Below, in pieces: positions 18,058 to 28,859 of a stretch of 64,000 bases of DNA (position 1 is its first letter; every line of letters begins with the position of its first letter). The stretch covers positions 186,001 to 250,000 of the forward strand of contig NZ_JACCJY010000005.1 in NCBI RefSeq assembly GCF_014596085.1, written 5' to 3'. The position numbers and the translations under genes are program-made. A model generated the notes under the pieces. The model was given only the letters and a program-made list of their open reading frames with translations, did not search any database and was not told the origin of the DNA. This DNA is from Azospirillum tabaci. GTDB lineage: Bacteria > Pseudomonadota > Alphaproteobacteria > Azospirillales > Azospirillaceae.

Positions 18058-19233
18058 ATGAAGCCCGCCCGCCGGCCGTCGAACCCGCTGTTTTCCTCCG
18101 GCCCCTGCGCCAAGCGGCCCGGCTGGTCGCTGGACGCGCTGGATGGCGCGCTGCTCGGCCGCTCCCACCGCTCGAAGCCGGGCAAGGCGAAGCTGAAGGA
18201 GGTCATCGACCTGACCCGCGCCGTTCTGGCGATCCCCGGCGACTACCGCATCGGCATCGTCCCGGCCTCCGACACCGGGGCGGTGGAGATGGCGCTGTGG
18301 AACCTGCTGGGCGCTCGCGGCGTGGACATGGTGGCCTGGGAGAGCTTCGGCAAGGAATGGGTGACCGACGTCACCAAGCAGCTCCGCCTGTCCGACGTGC
18401 GGACCATTCAGGCCGCCTACGGCGAATTGCCGGACCTGTCGCAGGTCGATTTCAGCCGCGACGTGGTGTTCACCTGGAACGGCACGACGTCGGGCGTGCG
18501 GGTGCCGGACGGCGACTGGATTCCGGCGGACCGCGAGGGTCTGTCGATCTGCGACGCGACCTCCGCCGCCTTCGCCATGGACATTCCCTGGAGCAAGATC
18601 GACGTCGCCACCTGGTCCTGGCAGAAGGTGCTGGGCGGCGAGGCCGCGCACGGCATGCTGGTGCTCAGCCCGCGCGCCGTGGCGCGGCTGGAGAGCTTCC
18701 AGCCCGACCGTCCGCTGCCCAAGATCTTCCGCCTGACGACGGCCGGGAAGGAGGGCGGCGCCAAGCTGATCGAGGGCATCTTCGTCGGCGACACCATCAA
18801 CACGCCGTCCATGCTCTGCGTGGAGGACGCCATCGACGGGCTGCGCTGGTCGCTGTCGGTCGGCGGCCTGACCCAGCTCATCCGCCGGTCGGAGCAAAAC
18901 CTCCGCATCGTCTCGGAGTGGGTGGCGGCCTCGACCTGGGCCGGCTTCCTGGCGGACAATCCGGCGACGCGTTCCTGCACCTCGATCTGCCTGCGCTTCA
19001 CCGATCCCGAGGTGACCGCCCTGACGCCGGAGGCCCAGGCGGACTTCGCCAAGAAGCTTGCCGCGCTGCTGGAGAAGGAGGAGGCCGCCTTCGACGCCGG
19101 CTCCTACCGCGACGCCCCTCCGGGCCTGCGCCTGTGGGGCGGCGCCACGGTGGAGAACGAGGATATGGAGGCGGTGTTGCCCTGGCTCGACTGGGCCTTC
19201 GCCACGGTCAAGGCGGAGACCTTCGGGCGCTGA
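18058..19233 (+). CDS. serC: Phosphoserine aminotransferase (alphaproteobacterial type)
   Basis: PLP-dependent transamination of 3-phosphohydroxypyruvate in serine biosynthesis, and possibly of the vitamin B6 precursor. The 391-residue protein matches the divergent SerC form common in alphaproteobacteria. The predicted PLP lysine is Lys190 ([16 protein letters not shown]), with [15 protein letters not shown] binding the cofactor phosphate. The ATG at 18058 follows GGGGAG by ten bases; a GTG six bases earlier is an alternative. The usual partner serA is not adjacent: the next genes are a toxin-antitoxin pair. Confidence 0.9.
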   Translation: MKPARRPSNPLFSSGPCAKRPGWSLDALDGALLGRSHRSKPGKAKLKEVIDLTRAVLAIPGDYRIGIVPASDTGAVEMALWNLLGARGVDMVAWESFGKEWVTDVTKQLRLSDVRTIQAAYGELPDLSQVDFSRDVVFTWNGTTSGVRVPDGDWIPADREGLSICDATSAAFAMDIPWSKIDVATWSWQKVLGGEAAHGMLVLSPRAVARLESFQPDRPLPKIFRLTTAGKEGGAKLIEGIFVGDTINTPSMLCVEDAIDGLRWSLSVGGLTQLIRRSEQNLRIVSEWVAASTWAGFLADNPATRSCTSICLRFTDPEVTALTPEAQADFAKKLAALLEKEEAAFDAGSYRDAPPGLRLWGGATVENEDMEAVLPWLDWAFATVKAETFGR

Positions 19234-19286
19234 GTCTTGAACTTGGTGCCACTGGGTAGTACTTGGTTGGTGAGGGAGGGCAAGGC

Positions 19287-19559
19287 ATGACTGTGAAGAC
19301 CTCGATCTCGCTGACCGACGAACAGGAAGCCTTCGCACGCAGCCTTGTCGAGGCCGGGCAGTATCCGAGCCTCAGCGCGGTTCTTCAGCGCGGCCTCGAC
19401 ATGCTCCGACGCGACACCGAGAGAAGCAACGTCGAGATCGAAGCATTGCGGATTCTGATCGACCAGCGCCGCGCCGGTGCGTTCGTCGATCTTGATGACG
19501 GCGAGGCTGAAATCCAGGCGATGCTGGACCGCAAGAGGCAGGCGCGTGCGGCTCTATAA
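19287..19559 (+). CDS. ParD-type antitoxin
   Basis: A 90-residue protein with the ParD/CopG-like N-terminal ribbon-helix-helix pattern: TVKTSISLTDEQEAFA followed by a helix with YPSLSAVLQRGLDML. The C-terminal half is helical and probably wraps the toxin. The ATG at 19287 has GGGAGG eight bases upstream. Its stop overlaps the toxin start by 14 bases, as is usual in such pairs. The leader contains two ACTTGGT copies (about 19240 and 19261) that could be part of an autoregulatory operator (inference). Confidence 0.83.
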   Translation: MTVKTSISLTDEQEAFARSLVEAGQYPSLSAVLQRGLDMLRRDTERSNVEIEALRILIDQRRAGAFVDLDDGEAEIQAMLDRKRQARAAL

Positions 19560-19893
19560 GGTCCGTCGCGCGGCCTCCCTTACCCGAGACTTCGACCTGA
19601 TCGAGGATCATCTCGTCCAGGCCTATCGGGACCTTGGCGAGGACGGGGAACGTGCGATGGAGCGGGCCGCCGGGCGGATCGGCGAAGCCCTTGCCTACAT
19701 GCGGACGTTCGAGGCCCATCCACACCGTGGCACGGAGCATCCGGAAATTCGATCCGGCATCCGCACCGTCACCAGTGGAAATTTCATCTTCTATTTCGAA
19801 ATCGATGAGGGGTTGGTCGAGGTCAGGATTCTCGCCGTCTTCTTTGGTGGGGTGAATCACAGCCGACAGATTCTGGACAGACTGCGCGGCTGA
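19546..19893 (+). CDS. ParE/RelE-type toxin
   Basis: A 115-residue protein of the ParE/RelE fold beginning VRLYKVRRAASLTRDFDLIEDH, with the C-terminal strand pattern VRILAVFFGGVNHSRQILDRL typical of ParE-like toxins. Related toxins poison DNA gyrase (ParE) or cleave ribosome-bound mRNA (RelE); which applies cannot be told from sequence. The GTG at 19546 lies inside the end of the antitoxin gene, implying translational coupling. The pair converges on trkH, with 32 bases between stops. Confidence 0.83.
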   Translation: MRLYKVRRAASLTRDFDLIEDHLVQAYRDLGEDGERAMERAAGRIGEALAYMRTFEAHPHRGTEHPEIRSGIRTVTSGNFIFYFEIDEGLVEVRILAVFFGGVNHSRQILDRLRG

Positions 19894-19925
19894 GGCGTTT
19901 CTGCGCGGCCTTTTCCATGGTCCGC

Positions 19926-21401
19926 TCAATCCCGCCAGAAGCTCGGCAGGATCAGCACCAGCACGGTGAAGACCTCCAGCCGGCCCAGCAGCATGGCGAA
20001 GCTCAGCACCCATTTCGCGGCGTCGGGCAGGGGGGCCATGGTGCCGGACGGGCCGACCACCGGCCCCAGCCCCGGCCCGGCGTTCGCCAGCGCGGAGGCG
20101 ACGGCGCTGGCCGCGCTCAGGTAGTCCACGCCCATCGCGGCGACCAGGAGCGACAGGATGCCGAAGGCCGCCATGAAGGCGAAGGCAAGGTTGATGACCG
20201 AGCCGACCACATCCTCGTCCAGCACCTTGCCCTGATAGAGCGGGACCAGCACCCGGTTCGGCTTCAGCATCCGCTGCATCTGGTTCAGCATCGACAGGGC
20301 CAGCACCTGCCAGCGGAAGATCTTGATGGACCCCGCCGTCGATCCGGTGCAACCGCCGATGAAGTAGAAAAAGAAGAAGGCGACGACGGCAAAGCTGCCC
20401 CAGGTCGAATAGTCGGTGGAGACGAAGCCCGTTCCGGTGATGATCGAGGTGACGTTCACCGCCGAATGGCTCAGCGCGTCCCAGAAGGGCAGGCCGACTA
20501 TGGTGAAGGCCCACAGGGTCATGGCGACGCCGGCCACCAGCAGGATCGCCAGCAGCGCGTTCACCTGGCTGTCGCCGAAGACCGGCGCGTTGCGCTGGCC
20601 GCGCAGCAGGCGGATGTACCAAGTCAGCGGCAAGGCCCCGCAGATCATCGAAAAGGTCGCCACCCACAGCACCGCGTGGGAGTCGAACCAGCCGAGCGAG
20701 GCGTCCTTGGTCGAGAAGCCGCCCGTGGCGATGGAGGCCATGGCGTGGTTGATCGCGTCGAACCACGTCATTCCGGCCAGATGGTAAGCGACCGCCGACA
20801 GGATGGTCAGCGCCAGATAGGTCATGGCGATGGCCCCGGCGGTGTCCTGCACCGTGGCGAAGGGCTTGTCGCCCTTGTCGGAGGATTCGGTGCGGAACAG
20901 CTGCATGCCGCCGACCCGCAGGATGGGCAGCACCGCGATCGCCATGACGATGATGCCGACCCCGCCGAACCAGTTCAGCAGCGACCGCCACAGCAGGACC
21001 CCCGGCGGGGCGTTGTCCAGCCCGACGATGACCGTGCCGCCGGTGGTGGAGAGTCCCGACATCGCCTCGTAATAGGCGCCGGTGAAGGACAGGCGGGCGG
21101 CGGAGATCATGAAGGGCAGGGCGCCAAAGGCCGCCAGCACGCACCAGGACAGCGTCGTCAGCAGGAAATGCTGCTTCACGGTGAAGCGCGTGCGTTCCTT
21201 GCTCGACGTCGCCAGGACCATGCCCCCGCTGACCGCCAGAGTCGCCGCGCTGGAGCCGACGAAGGCCGTCCAGTCGCTGTTGCCTGCCGCGGCGTCGGCC
21301 AAGGCCGGCACCAGCATGCCCAGCCCCAGGATGGTCAAAAGGATACCGATGATGTGGAAGACCGGTCCCAGCGCAATTCCATTGCCGACGCCATTGCCCA
21401 A
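19926..21401 (-). CDS. trkH: TrkH-family potassium uptake transporter
   Basis: Inner-membrane K+ translocating subunit, about 490 residues with roughly ten hydrophobic segments. The four selectivity-filter loops are recognisable: EAMSGLSTTGGTVI, MASIATGGFST, TGTGFVST and the last, ASALANAGPGLG. TrkH works with the NAD-binding TrkA subunit, which is not in this window. The start is uncertain. The frame is open to 21623, inside the upstream gene, but that part is not membrane-like. The TTG at 21401 has a weak GAAGGG upstream and gives normal family length; a TTG at 21488 is another option. Confidence 0.85.
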   Translation of the reverse strand: MGNGVGNGIALGPVFHIIGILLTILGLGMLVPALADAAAGNSDWTAFVGSSAATLAVSGGMVLATSSKERTRFTVKQHFLLTTLSWCVLAAFGALPFMISAARLSFTGAYYEAMSGLSTTGGTVIVGLDNAPPGVLLWRSLLNWFGGVGIIVMAIAVLPILRVGGMQLFRTESSDKGDKPFATVQDTAGAIAMTYLALTILSAVAYHLAGMTWFDAINHAMASIATGGFSTKDASLGWFDSHAVLWVATFSMICGALPLTWYIRLLRGQRNAPVFGDSQVNALLAILLVAGVAMTLWAFTIVGLPFWDALSHSAVNVTSIITGTGFVSTDYSTWGSFAVVAFFFFYFIGGCTGSTAGSIKIFRWQVLALSMLNQMQRMLKPNRVLVPLYQGKVLDEDVVGSVINLAFAFMAAFGILSLLVAAMGVDYLSAASAVASALANAGPGLGPVVGPSGTMAPLPDAAKWVLSFAMLLGRLEVFTVLVLILPSFWRD

Positions 21402-21537
21402 GGCTGTGCCCTTCGTCGCCGCGGGGGCCGGTGGCGGCGCCCCGTCCTTCCCCGAGTTTTGCCCCGTTGTCCTGCGCTGATTATCCAAAGGGACGGGAGC
21501 TGTCCATCCGCATCGGGGCTGCGGACCCGTCTGCGGG

Positions 21538-23247
21538 TCAGACGAATCCGGCGTCTCCCAACATGCGGTAGAACTCCCGCAGGGCGCGCTGCTGCGCCAC
21601 CGCGTCGGGCAGGTCCTCCACATATTTCCGGTCGAACTGCGGTTGGCGGAGATGCTCGACGACGCGGCGCCGGACCATCTCCAGCGCCCGCCGGCTGCGC
21701 AGGATGCCCGGCGCGCAGACCTGCAGCAGGCGGTTCGCCCGCAGCCGCAGCGCGTCGCCGGGATCGTCCAGCCGCTCCACCACCCGCTCCTCGGTGATGT
21801 AGGCCACCAGAATTTCGTCCAGATCGCTGGTCAGGCGGGTCCGGGCCTCCTCCGGCAGCGCCGAGTCGGCGGCTTGGCAGTAGAGCAGGGTCAGCGCTTC
21901 CAGATTGTCGCGGGGCGGCAGACGGGGGTGGATGAAGCGGCCATAGCACGCCGGGTTCCCGGTCAGCGCGCGCAGCAGCCGCAAGATGTCCGTGGTGTGC
22001 CCATGCCCAAGGTCCGAGTCGGCCAGTGCCAGCAGGAAGCGCACCCGATCCCGCGCATCGGGGATGCGGTCGGCCACTTCCGCGATGGCTTGCCTGCGGC
22101 CCGGCGCACCGCCGCCCTCCAGGAAGCGCAGGTAGCGCAGGACCAGCGCCTCGGCCATCGGCCCGCCACCGGCCGGCCCGTCGGGGCCGAGCGTGCGCTT
22201 CAGGATCTCCTGGAAGGCCTCCATCTCCAGCGACGGGTCGGAGCGGTAGAGGGGCTGCGTGCCCTTCAACTGCCGGCGCACCAGATCCAGGATGACCAGC
22301 CGCGTCTGGTCCAGATCGTGGAAGGCGAGAAGCTCGTTCAATTGGACGGCGCGGTCGTCCTCCGCCCGCTTGGCCGGGGACAGGCGGCCCCGCGACAGGT
22401 CGATCAGGTTGCACAGCGCCTCCGCGAGGCTGCCCTGGACGCCGAGAAGTTCCTGCGCGACCGAGGGCGCGCCCAGGACGTCGGCGATCACGCCGTCGAG
22501 CAGCCCCAGCGGGCGGTCGGCCGCAGCCCCGTCCTCCCGCGCCAGTTCGCCCAGGAAATCCAGCTTGGCCAGCCAGTTGCGCATCTGCACCAGCTCACGG
22601 GACAGGACGACGCGGGCGAGGAAGTCGCGCTCCTCCGCCGGCAGGCTCGAATCCAGCCGGTCGAACATGGGGCGGAAGCCGGTGGCGGCGATGGCCGGCA
22701 GGTCCTTGCGCGCGGCGGCGACGCGCGCCCGGTCGGTCAGTTCGTGCATCAGCAGGTTCAGCGCGTCGCGTCGACCGCGCCCGTCCGTCCCGGCCTTCCC
22801 CGCCTGGAGGGCGGCGACCCGCCCGACCGCGGTGGGCACGAGGTTGTCGGTGTTGAGAAGCCGCGCCAGCTCCGCGTGGTTGTGCAGCACCTCGGTCGGA
22901 GTGACCACCGCGCGCTCCACGTAAGTGCGCAGCACGCGGTTCATGGCCATGCGGCTCTGCACGCCGTAGCAGTGGTCGAGCGTGAGACAGAGCGCCGGCG
23001 CCTCGTCGATGGGGGAGGCGGCCACCGTGCGGGAGACCTGACGGAACTCCACATGGACTTCCGTCTCGACATGGCGGCCGTCCGGGCGCCGCCAGTCGCG
23101 CACCACCCGCATGCCCTCGACCTTGCCGCCGGACAACGCCTTGCGGCCGAAGACCAGCGCCTCCGCCTCGGTGTCGAAGCGGGCTTCGAGGACCCAGTGG
23201 TCCTGCTTGTAGATCTGCACTTCGTAGCTGGCGGACGGGCGTGCCAT
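21538..23247 (-). CDS. Large helical protein of unknown function (569 aa)
   Basis: I do not recognise this family. The 569-residue protein looks soluble: the first 80 residues are beta-rich (YEVQIYKQDHWVLEARF...), the rest almost entirely helical with many Leu/Arg/Asp residues and no cofactor motif. There is no signal peptide or membrane helix. The start is the ATG at 23247 giving MARPSASYEVQIY; the frame is open further upstream but with atypical composition. Its stop is about 140 bases before the chosen trkH start on the same strand, so the two may be co-transcribed. It is divergent from hisZ. Confidence 0.7.
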   Translation of the reverse strand: MARPSASYEVQIYKQDHWVLEARFDTEAEALVFGRKALSGGKVEGMRVVRDWRRPDGRHVETEVHVEFRQVSRTVAASPIDEAPALCLTLDHCYGVQSRMAMNRVLRTYVERAVVTPTEVLHNHAELARLLNTDNLVPTAVGRVAALQAGKAGTDGRGRRDALNLLMHELTDRARVAAARKDLPAIAATGFRPMFDRLDSSLPAEERDFLARVVLSRELVQMRNWLAKLDFLGELAREDGAAADRPLGLLDGVIADVLGAPSVAQELLGVQGSLAEALCNLIDLSRGRLSPAKRAEDDRAVQLNELLAFHDLDQTRLVILDLVRRQLKGTQPLYRSDPSLEMEAFQEILKRTLGPDGPAGGGPMAEALVLRYLRFLEGGGAPGRRQAIAEVADRIPDARDRVRFLLALADSDLGHGHTTDILRLLRALTGNPACYGRFIHPRLPPRDNLEALTLLYCQAADSALPEEARTRLTSDLDEILVAYITEERVVERLDDPGDALRLRANRLLQVCAPGILRSRRALEMVRRRVVEHLRQPQFDRKYVEDLPDAVAQQRALREFYRMLGDAGFV

Positions 23248-23539
23248 GGTGCCATTGCCCCGCTGCTGCTGGCACGGTTCGTACACAGGATGCCGGAGGT
23301 TTCGCGTCAAACTCAACAGAGATTCGTTTGGAATGCCATCCTGATTTGAACCTTTCCGGATGGGCGCCTGTCGTCGGCGCAGGGGAGACGGGCACGGGTC
23401 GCGGGGCTTTTCCGTTTGCATGAGGAAGGGGGGTGGGGTATTGACCCGCTCCGTATGCCCGAGCACCGCATGCCCACCGGACGTGCGGGCTCTCGCCATG
23501 CCGACGGTTTGCCACCCATTCGACGAGACGACGCAGGCC

Positions 23540-24703
23540 ATGCCCGCTGATTCCCTGAGCTCCGCCCTGTTGCCCGCCGGCCTGCACGACGTGCTGCCGC
23601 CCGAAGCGGCGCACGAAGCGGCGGCGGTGGCGCGCCTGCTGGCGGACTTCACCGCCCACGGCTATGAGCGCGTCGAGCCGCCGCTGGTCGAGTTCGAGGA
23701 CAATCTGCTGTCCGGCTCCGGCGCCGCCATGGCGAAGCAGACCTTCCGGCTGATGGACCCGCTGTCGCAGCGCATGATGGCCGTGCGCGCGGACATCACC
23801 CCGCAGATCGTGCGCATCGCCACCACACGCCTGAAGAACGGCGCCCGCCCGGTGCGGCTGTGCTACGCCGGGCCGGTGCTGCGCGTGAAGGGGTCGCAGC
23901 TCCGTCCCGAACGGCAGATCACCCAGGTCGGTGTCGAGCTGATCGGCCCGCTGGAGGCCGAGGCGGACGCCGAGGTGATCCTGCTCGCCGCCCACGCCCT
24001 GGAAGGGGTGGGGGTGCGGCACCTGTCGGTGGATCTCTGCGTTCCGACCATGGTGGCGCGGGTCTGCCGCGGCCTCGGGCTCGGCGAGGAGGAAACCGCC
24101 CGCCTGCGCGAGGCGCTGGACAAGAAGGACGCCGCCGCGGTGACGGCGGTCGGCGGTCCGGCGGCCACGCTGCTGCACACGCTGATGGCCGCCTCCGGCC
24201 CGGCGGAGCGCGCCATGGAGGTGCTGTCGGCGCTGCCGCTGCCGGAAACGGCGGAGAAGGACCGCCGCCGCCTGACCGACGCCCTGCGCCTGCTGCGCGC
24301 CGCGCGCCCCGATCTGACGATCACCGTCGATCTGGTGGAGCACCGCGGCTTCGAATACCAGACCGGCCTCAGCTTCACCCTGTTCGCGCGCGACGTGCGC
24401 GGCGAGCTGGGGGCGGGGGGCCGCTACCGCGCCGGCGTGCGTCCGGGCGTGGAGGAGGAGGGCGAGCCGGGAACCGGCTTCACCCTCTACATGGACACGC
24501 TCCTGCGCGCCGTTCCGGCGCCGGAGCCGGCCAAGCGCGTTTATGTGCCGCATGGCACCTCCTGGGCGGCCGCGGGCAAGCTGCGCGCCGAGGGCTGGGT
24601 CACCGTGGCGGGGCTGGCCCCCGTGGCGGACGCGGCGGCGGAGGCCCGGCGGCTGGACTGCGGCCACCGGCTGGACGGCGGCACGGTCACGCCGCTGACT
24701 TGA
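23540..24703 (+). CDS. hisZ: ATP phosphoribosyltransferase regulatory subunit
   Basis: HisZ is a catalytically inactive histidyl-tRNA synthetase paralogue that activates the short form of HisG in the first step of histidine biosynthesis. The 387-residue protein shows class II synthetase features: the opening [13 protein letters not shown], motif-2-like [21 protein letters not shown] and CYAGPVLRV. The tRNA-recognition domain of true HisRS is absent. HisG must be encoded elsewhere. ATG at 23540 is chosen as the usual family start; an ATG at 23498 is in frame. The order hisZ-purA is common in alphaproteobacteria. Confidence 0.9.
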   Translation: MPADSLSSALLPAGLHDVLPPEAAHEAAAVARLLADFTAHGYERVEPPLVEFEDNLLSGSGAAMAKQTFRLMDPLSQRMMAVRADITPQIVRIATTRLKNGARPVRLCYAGPVLRVKGSQLRPERQITQVGVELIGPLEAEADAEVILLAAHALEGVGVRHLSVDLCVPTMVARVCRGLGLGEEETARLREALDKKDAAAVTAVGGPAATLLHTLMAASGPAERAMEVLSALPLPETAEKDRRRLTDALRLLRAARPDLTITVDLVEHRGFEYQTGLSFTLFARDVRGELGAGGRYRAGVRPGVEEEGEPGTGFTLYMDTLLRAVPAPEPAKRVYVPHGTSWAAAGKLRAEGWVTVAGLAPVADAAAEARRLDCGHRLDGGTVTPLT

Positions 24704-24794
24704 GACTTCACGATGGGGCTTCCCCCGCAAGGTCGGGGGACGCCTTTGCATGGGCAACGTTTTCTTTCTGCCTTCTTTTTTTGCGGAGACACAC

Positions 24795-26087
<1,293 letters not shown>

Positions 26088-26096
26088 GGCTTGTTG

Positions 26097-26129
26097 AGTG
26101 GTTGCGGTGGGGGTCCCACCGCAACCACT
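26097..26129 (+). terminator. Strong hairpin terminator after purA
   Basis: Perfect 15-base inverted repeat AGTGGTTGCGGTGGG / CCCACCGCAACCACT with a 3-base loop, starting 10 bases after the purA stop and followed by a pyrimidine-rich tract. Confidence 0.75.
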
Positions 26130-26211
26130 TCCCTCCTCGTTAACAGTTTGTTTGCCCTTTTCGAGCGACTAAGGCTGGCACACGCTCGCAGGCTCCGGGG
26201 ATTCGAACGCC

Positions 26212-28254
26212 ATGCCATCCGATGCCATGACCGCAGCCGCCGCGGATCGGATGATGGCGAACGCCGAGCCGGTCAAGCTGGCCGAGCGGTACGAAATCCA
26301 TCCCAACGCGCCGCTCGCCGCGCTCAACGCCATCGGCGGCAACGCCTACACGGCGAAGCCGCTGCGTGACAAGCGGTCCGAAGCCTTCGCCATCATCGGC
26401 CACGGCGCCACGCTGGCGCGCACCGACATCGCCGCCACCGTCGCCAGCCTCGACAATCAGGCCCACATGCGCCTGCTCGACTGGGGCATGGTGGACTGGC
26501 CGGCAAGCCACGGGCGCCGCCTCTGCATGATTTTCGAGCGTCCGGCGGGCAAGCGGCTGATGAACAGCCTGACCGAGGCCACGGACCCGATCCCTGAAGA
26601 CCATCTGACCCGGCAGATCATCCACCCGCTGGTCGCGGCGTTGAAGGAGCTGTCGAGCCGCGGCGTGGTCCATGGCGCGATCCGCCCAACCAATCTCTAT
26701 TACCGCGATCTGGCCTCCAGCAGCCTGATGCTGGGCGAATGCCTGTCCACCCCGCCGGGCTACGGCCAGCCGGTCCTGCTGGAGACGGTGGAGCGCGGCA
26801 TGGCCTCCCCGGCCGGGCGCGGCACCGGCACCATGGCCGACGATCTCTATTCGCTGGGCGTCACGCTGCTGCTCCTGCTGCTGGGGCGCAACCCGGTGGG
26901 GGCGCTGGAGGACGAGGCGATCCTCCAGGCCAAGATCGAGCGCGGCTCCTACCCGGCGCTGGTCGGCCAGATGCGCCTGCCGCTGGCCATCAGCGAGGTA
27001 ATCCGCGGTCTGCTGGTGGACGATCCCAAGCAGCGCTGGACGCTCCAGGATCTCGATCTCTGGGTCGCCGGCCGCCGCCTCAGCCCGAAACAGCCGCAGG
27101 TGCCGCGCCGCGCCGCCCGCCCGCTGGAGTTCCAGGGGCAGGACTACTGGCATTGCCGAACGCTGGCCCGCGCCTTCGCCCGTCATGTGGCGCCTGCCGC
27201 CACCGTCATCGAGGGCGGCGAACTGGACAAGTGGCTGCGCCGCTCCATGGGCGACGACGCGCGGGCGGAGGCGGTGGCGAACGCGGTGCAGACCGCCTCG
27301 ACCACCGGCAAGGGCGGCAGCATGGCCGAACGGCTGGTTGCCCGCGTCTGCATGGCGCTGGACCCCGGTGCGCCCATCCGCTACCGCGGCAAGGCGATGA
27401 TGCCGGACGGCATCGGCACCATGCTGGCCGATGCTTTCCTGCGCGGCGAGTCGCCACAGCCGTCGGCGGAGGTCCTGGCCAACCAGCTTCCCATGTTCTG
27501 GGTGAGCGTGCAGAGTGACTTCAAGCCGGAGTTCGTGCCGATGGTGCAGAACTTCGATCAGGTCCGCGGTCTGCTGGACCGCACGGGCCACGGTCTGGGG
27601 GTGGAGCGCGTGCTGTACGAGATGAACCCCACCATGCCCTGCATCAGCCCGCTGGTCGCCAAGCAGATGCCGACCACACCCGCGGAACTGCTGCGCGCCC
27701 TCGACTGGATGGGGGCGGGGAGCGAGCGGCACAAGGACCCCATCGACCGCCACGTCGCCGCCTTCCTGGCGGTGCGGCACCGGCGGACCGACGAGATGCT
27801 CTACACCCAGCTCGGTTCCAGCATCGAGCCGATGCGGCGGGTGATCGCCATGCTGACAATCCTCGCCGACGTGCAGGTGCGCACCGGCACCGACTCGCTG
27901 TCGCACCTTGCCGCCTGGGTGGTGTCGCTGCTCGACCCGGCCTTCCGCCGCTTCCACAGCCGGCCACACCAGGACAACGTGCGCAAGCTGGCCGATTCCG
28001 CGGCCCACAATGGGCGCCTCGGCGATCTGCTGAAGATCGTCGACGATCCGGAGGCGCTGCGCCGCGACAAGCTGGAGTTCGAGGCCGCCCAGATCGCCTA
28101 CCGCGAGGCCGATGCCGAGATCAACAAGCTGCGGCAGAGCATCGGCGACCGGAACAGCATCATCGAATCGTCCGGCCGGCAGGTGGCGGCCATCGTGTCG
28201 AGCCTGCTGTCCACGATTCTGGTTGGCGGCATCATCCTCTTCTTCGCCTTCTGA
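26212..28254 (+). CDS. Predicted membrane-anchored pseudokinase (protein-kinase-like)
   Basis: A 680-residue protein whose residues 60-290 follow the protein-kinase C-lobe plan: catalytic-loop equivalent at 154-161, DLYSLGVTLLLLLLGRNPVG (211-230) and DPKQRWTLQDL (271-281). Key residues are changed. The HRD-type loop reads HGAIRPTN, so the catalytic Asp is Ala156, and the DFG position reads LGE (174-176). No convincing VAIK lysine or glycine loop is seen. It is therefore probably catalytically dead (inference). A helical region follows (300-620), then a coiled coil and a C-terminal membrane helix (about 655-680), giving a tail-anchored topology. The start is ATG at 26212; ATG at 26227 is possible. 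The next gene, 34 bases on, encodes a small membrane protein and probably a partner. Confidence 0.75.
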   Translation: MPSDAMTAAAADRMMANAEPVKLAERYEIHPNAPLAALNAIGGNAYTAKPLRDKRSEAFAIIGHGATLARTDIAATVASLDNQAHMRLLDWGMVDWPASHGRRLCMIFERPAGKRLMNSLTEATDPIPEDHLTRQIIHPLVAALKELSSRGVVHGAIRPTNLYYRDLASSSLMLGECLSTPPGYGQPVLLETVERGMASPAGRGTGTMADDLYSLGVTLLLLLLGRNPVGALEDEAILQAKIERGSYPALVGQMRLPLAISEVIRGLLVDDPKQRWTLQDLDLWVAGRRLSPKQPQVPRRAARPLEFQGQDYWHCRTLARAFARHVAPAATVIEGGELDKWLRRSMGDDARAEAVANAVQTASTTGKGGSMAERLVARVCMALDPGAPIRYRGKAMMPDGIGTMLADAFLRGESPQPSAEVLANQLPMFWVSVQSDFKPEFVPMVQNFDQVRGLLDRTGHGLGVERVLYEMNPTMPCISPLVAKQMPTTPAELLRALDWMGAGSERHKDPIDRHVAAFLAVRHRRTDEMLYTQLGSSIEPMRRVIAMLTILADVQVRTGTDSLSHLAAWVVSLLDPAFRRFHSRPHQDNVRKLADSAAHNGRLGDLLKIVDDPEALRRDKLEFEAAQIAYREADAEINKLRQSIGDRNSIIESSGRQVAAIVSSLLSTILVGGIILFFAF

Positions 28255-28288
28255 CGGCGGCCTTCAAACCAAGGATCGGGTGGCACCC

Positions 28289-28816
28289 ATGGCGCGCGGC
28301 GGCAAGAACGGCGGAAAGAAGAAGAAACGCAAGGGCAGCATGCTGACGCTGATCCTGCTGATCATCCCGGCGGGTCTGGTGGTGCTGCCCACGTCGATCC
28401 TGTTCGGCATCGGCATGATCCCGACCATCGTCGCCTACGTCACCGACCGCGACCCGGAGAAATCGGCGCCGATCACCGTCGGCGGGCTGAACTTCTGCGG
28501 CTGCATGCCCTACGCCATCGAGCTGTGGAAGCACAATCACACCATCGGCGCCGCCGGCAAGATCTTCATGGACCCGCTGGCCTGGCTGGTGATGTACGGG
28601 TCGGCGGCGATCGGCTGGGCGCTCTATTTCGGCATACCGCCGATGGTGGCGAATTTCGAGGTGATGCGCGCCGAGAAGCGGGTCAGCGCGCTGAAGGACG
28701 TGAAGGTCGGCTTGGTCCAGGAATGGGGGCCGGAGGTGGCCGGCGACCTGTTCGACGAGGCGGGCGGTCACGCGCCGGACGAACAGGACCAACTGGCCGA
28801 ACCCGCGGGGGCGTGA
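28289..28816 (+). CDS. Small integral membrane protein paired with the pseudokinase
   Basis: I do not recognise the family. The 175 residues comprise a very basic N-terminus (GGKNGGKKKKRKG), two adjacent hydrophobic segments (about 18-50), a loop, another hydrophobic region around 100-125 and an acidic cytoplasmic tail. ATG at 28289 starts the basic region, after a weak GGGTGG. It lies 34 bases after the pseudokinase stop, so one transcript is likely. Both products carry membrane segments, which suggests a complex (inference). It converges on rpoH with a perfect hairpin between them. Confidence 0.72.
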   Translation: MARGGKNGGKKKKRKGSMLTLILLIIPAGLVVLPTSILFGIGMIPTIVAYVTDRDPEKSAPITVGGLNFCGCMPYAIELWKHNHTIGAAGKIFMDPLAWLVMYGSAAIGWALYFGIPPMVANFEVMRAEKRVSALKDVKVGLVQEWGPEVAGDLFDEAGGHAPDEQDQLAEPAGA

Positions 28817-28829
28817 GGAGAGTGTATTT

Positions 28830-28852
28830 CCCTCTCCCCAAAGGGGAGAGGG
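28830..28852. repeat. CCCTCTCCCC palindrome between convergent genes
   Basis: Perfect 10-base inverted repeat CCCTCTCCCC-AAA-GGGGAGAGGG in the 43 bases separating the membrane protein gene from rpoH. It is a single-hairpin member of the dispersed family also seen near 39.4, 40.0, 53.5 and 60.8 kb. It may act as a bidirectional terminator. Confidence 0.75.
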
Positions 28853-28859
28853 TTGTTAA

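Noticed and set aside
24722..24739. Riboswitch or attenuator before purA
   Set aside because: Only a 6-bp hairpin is visible; it does not match any purine or other riboswitch fold I can recognise.
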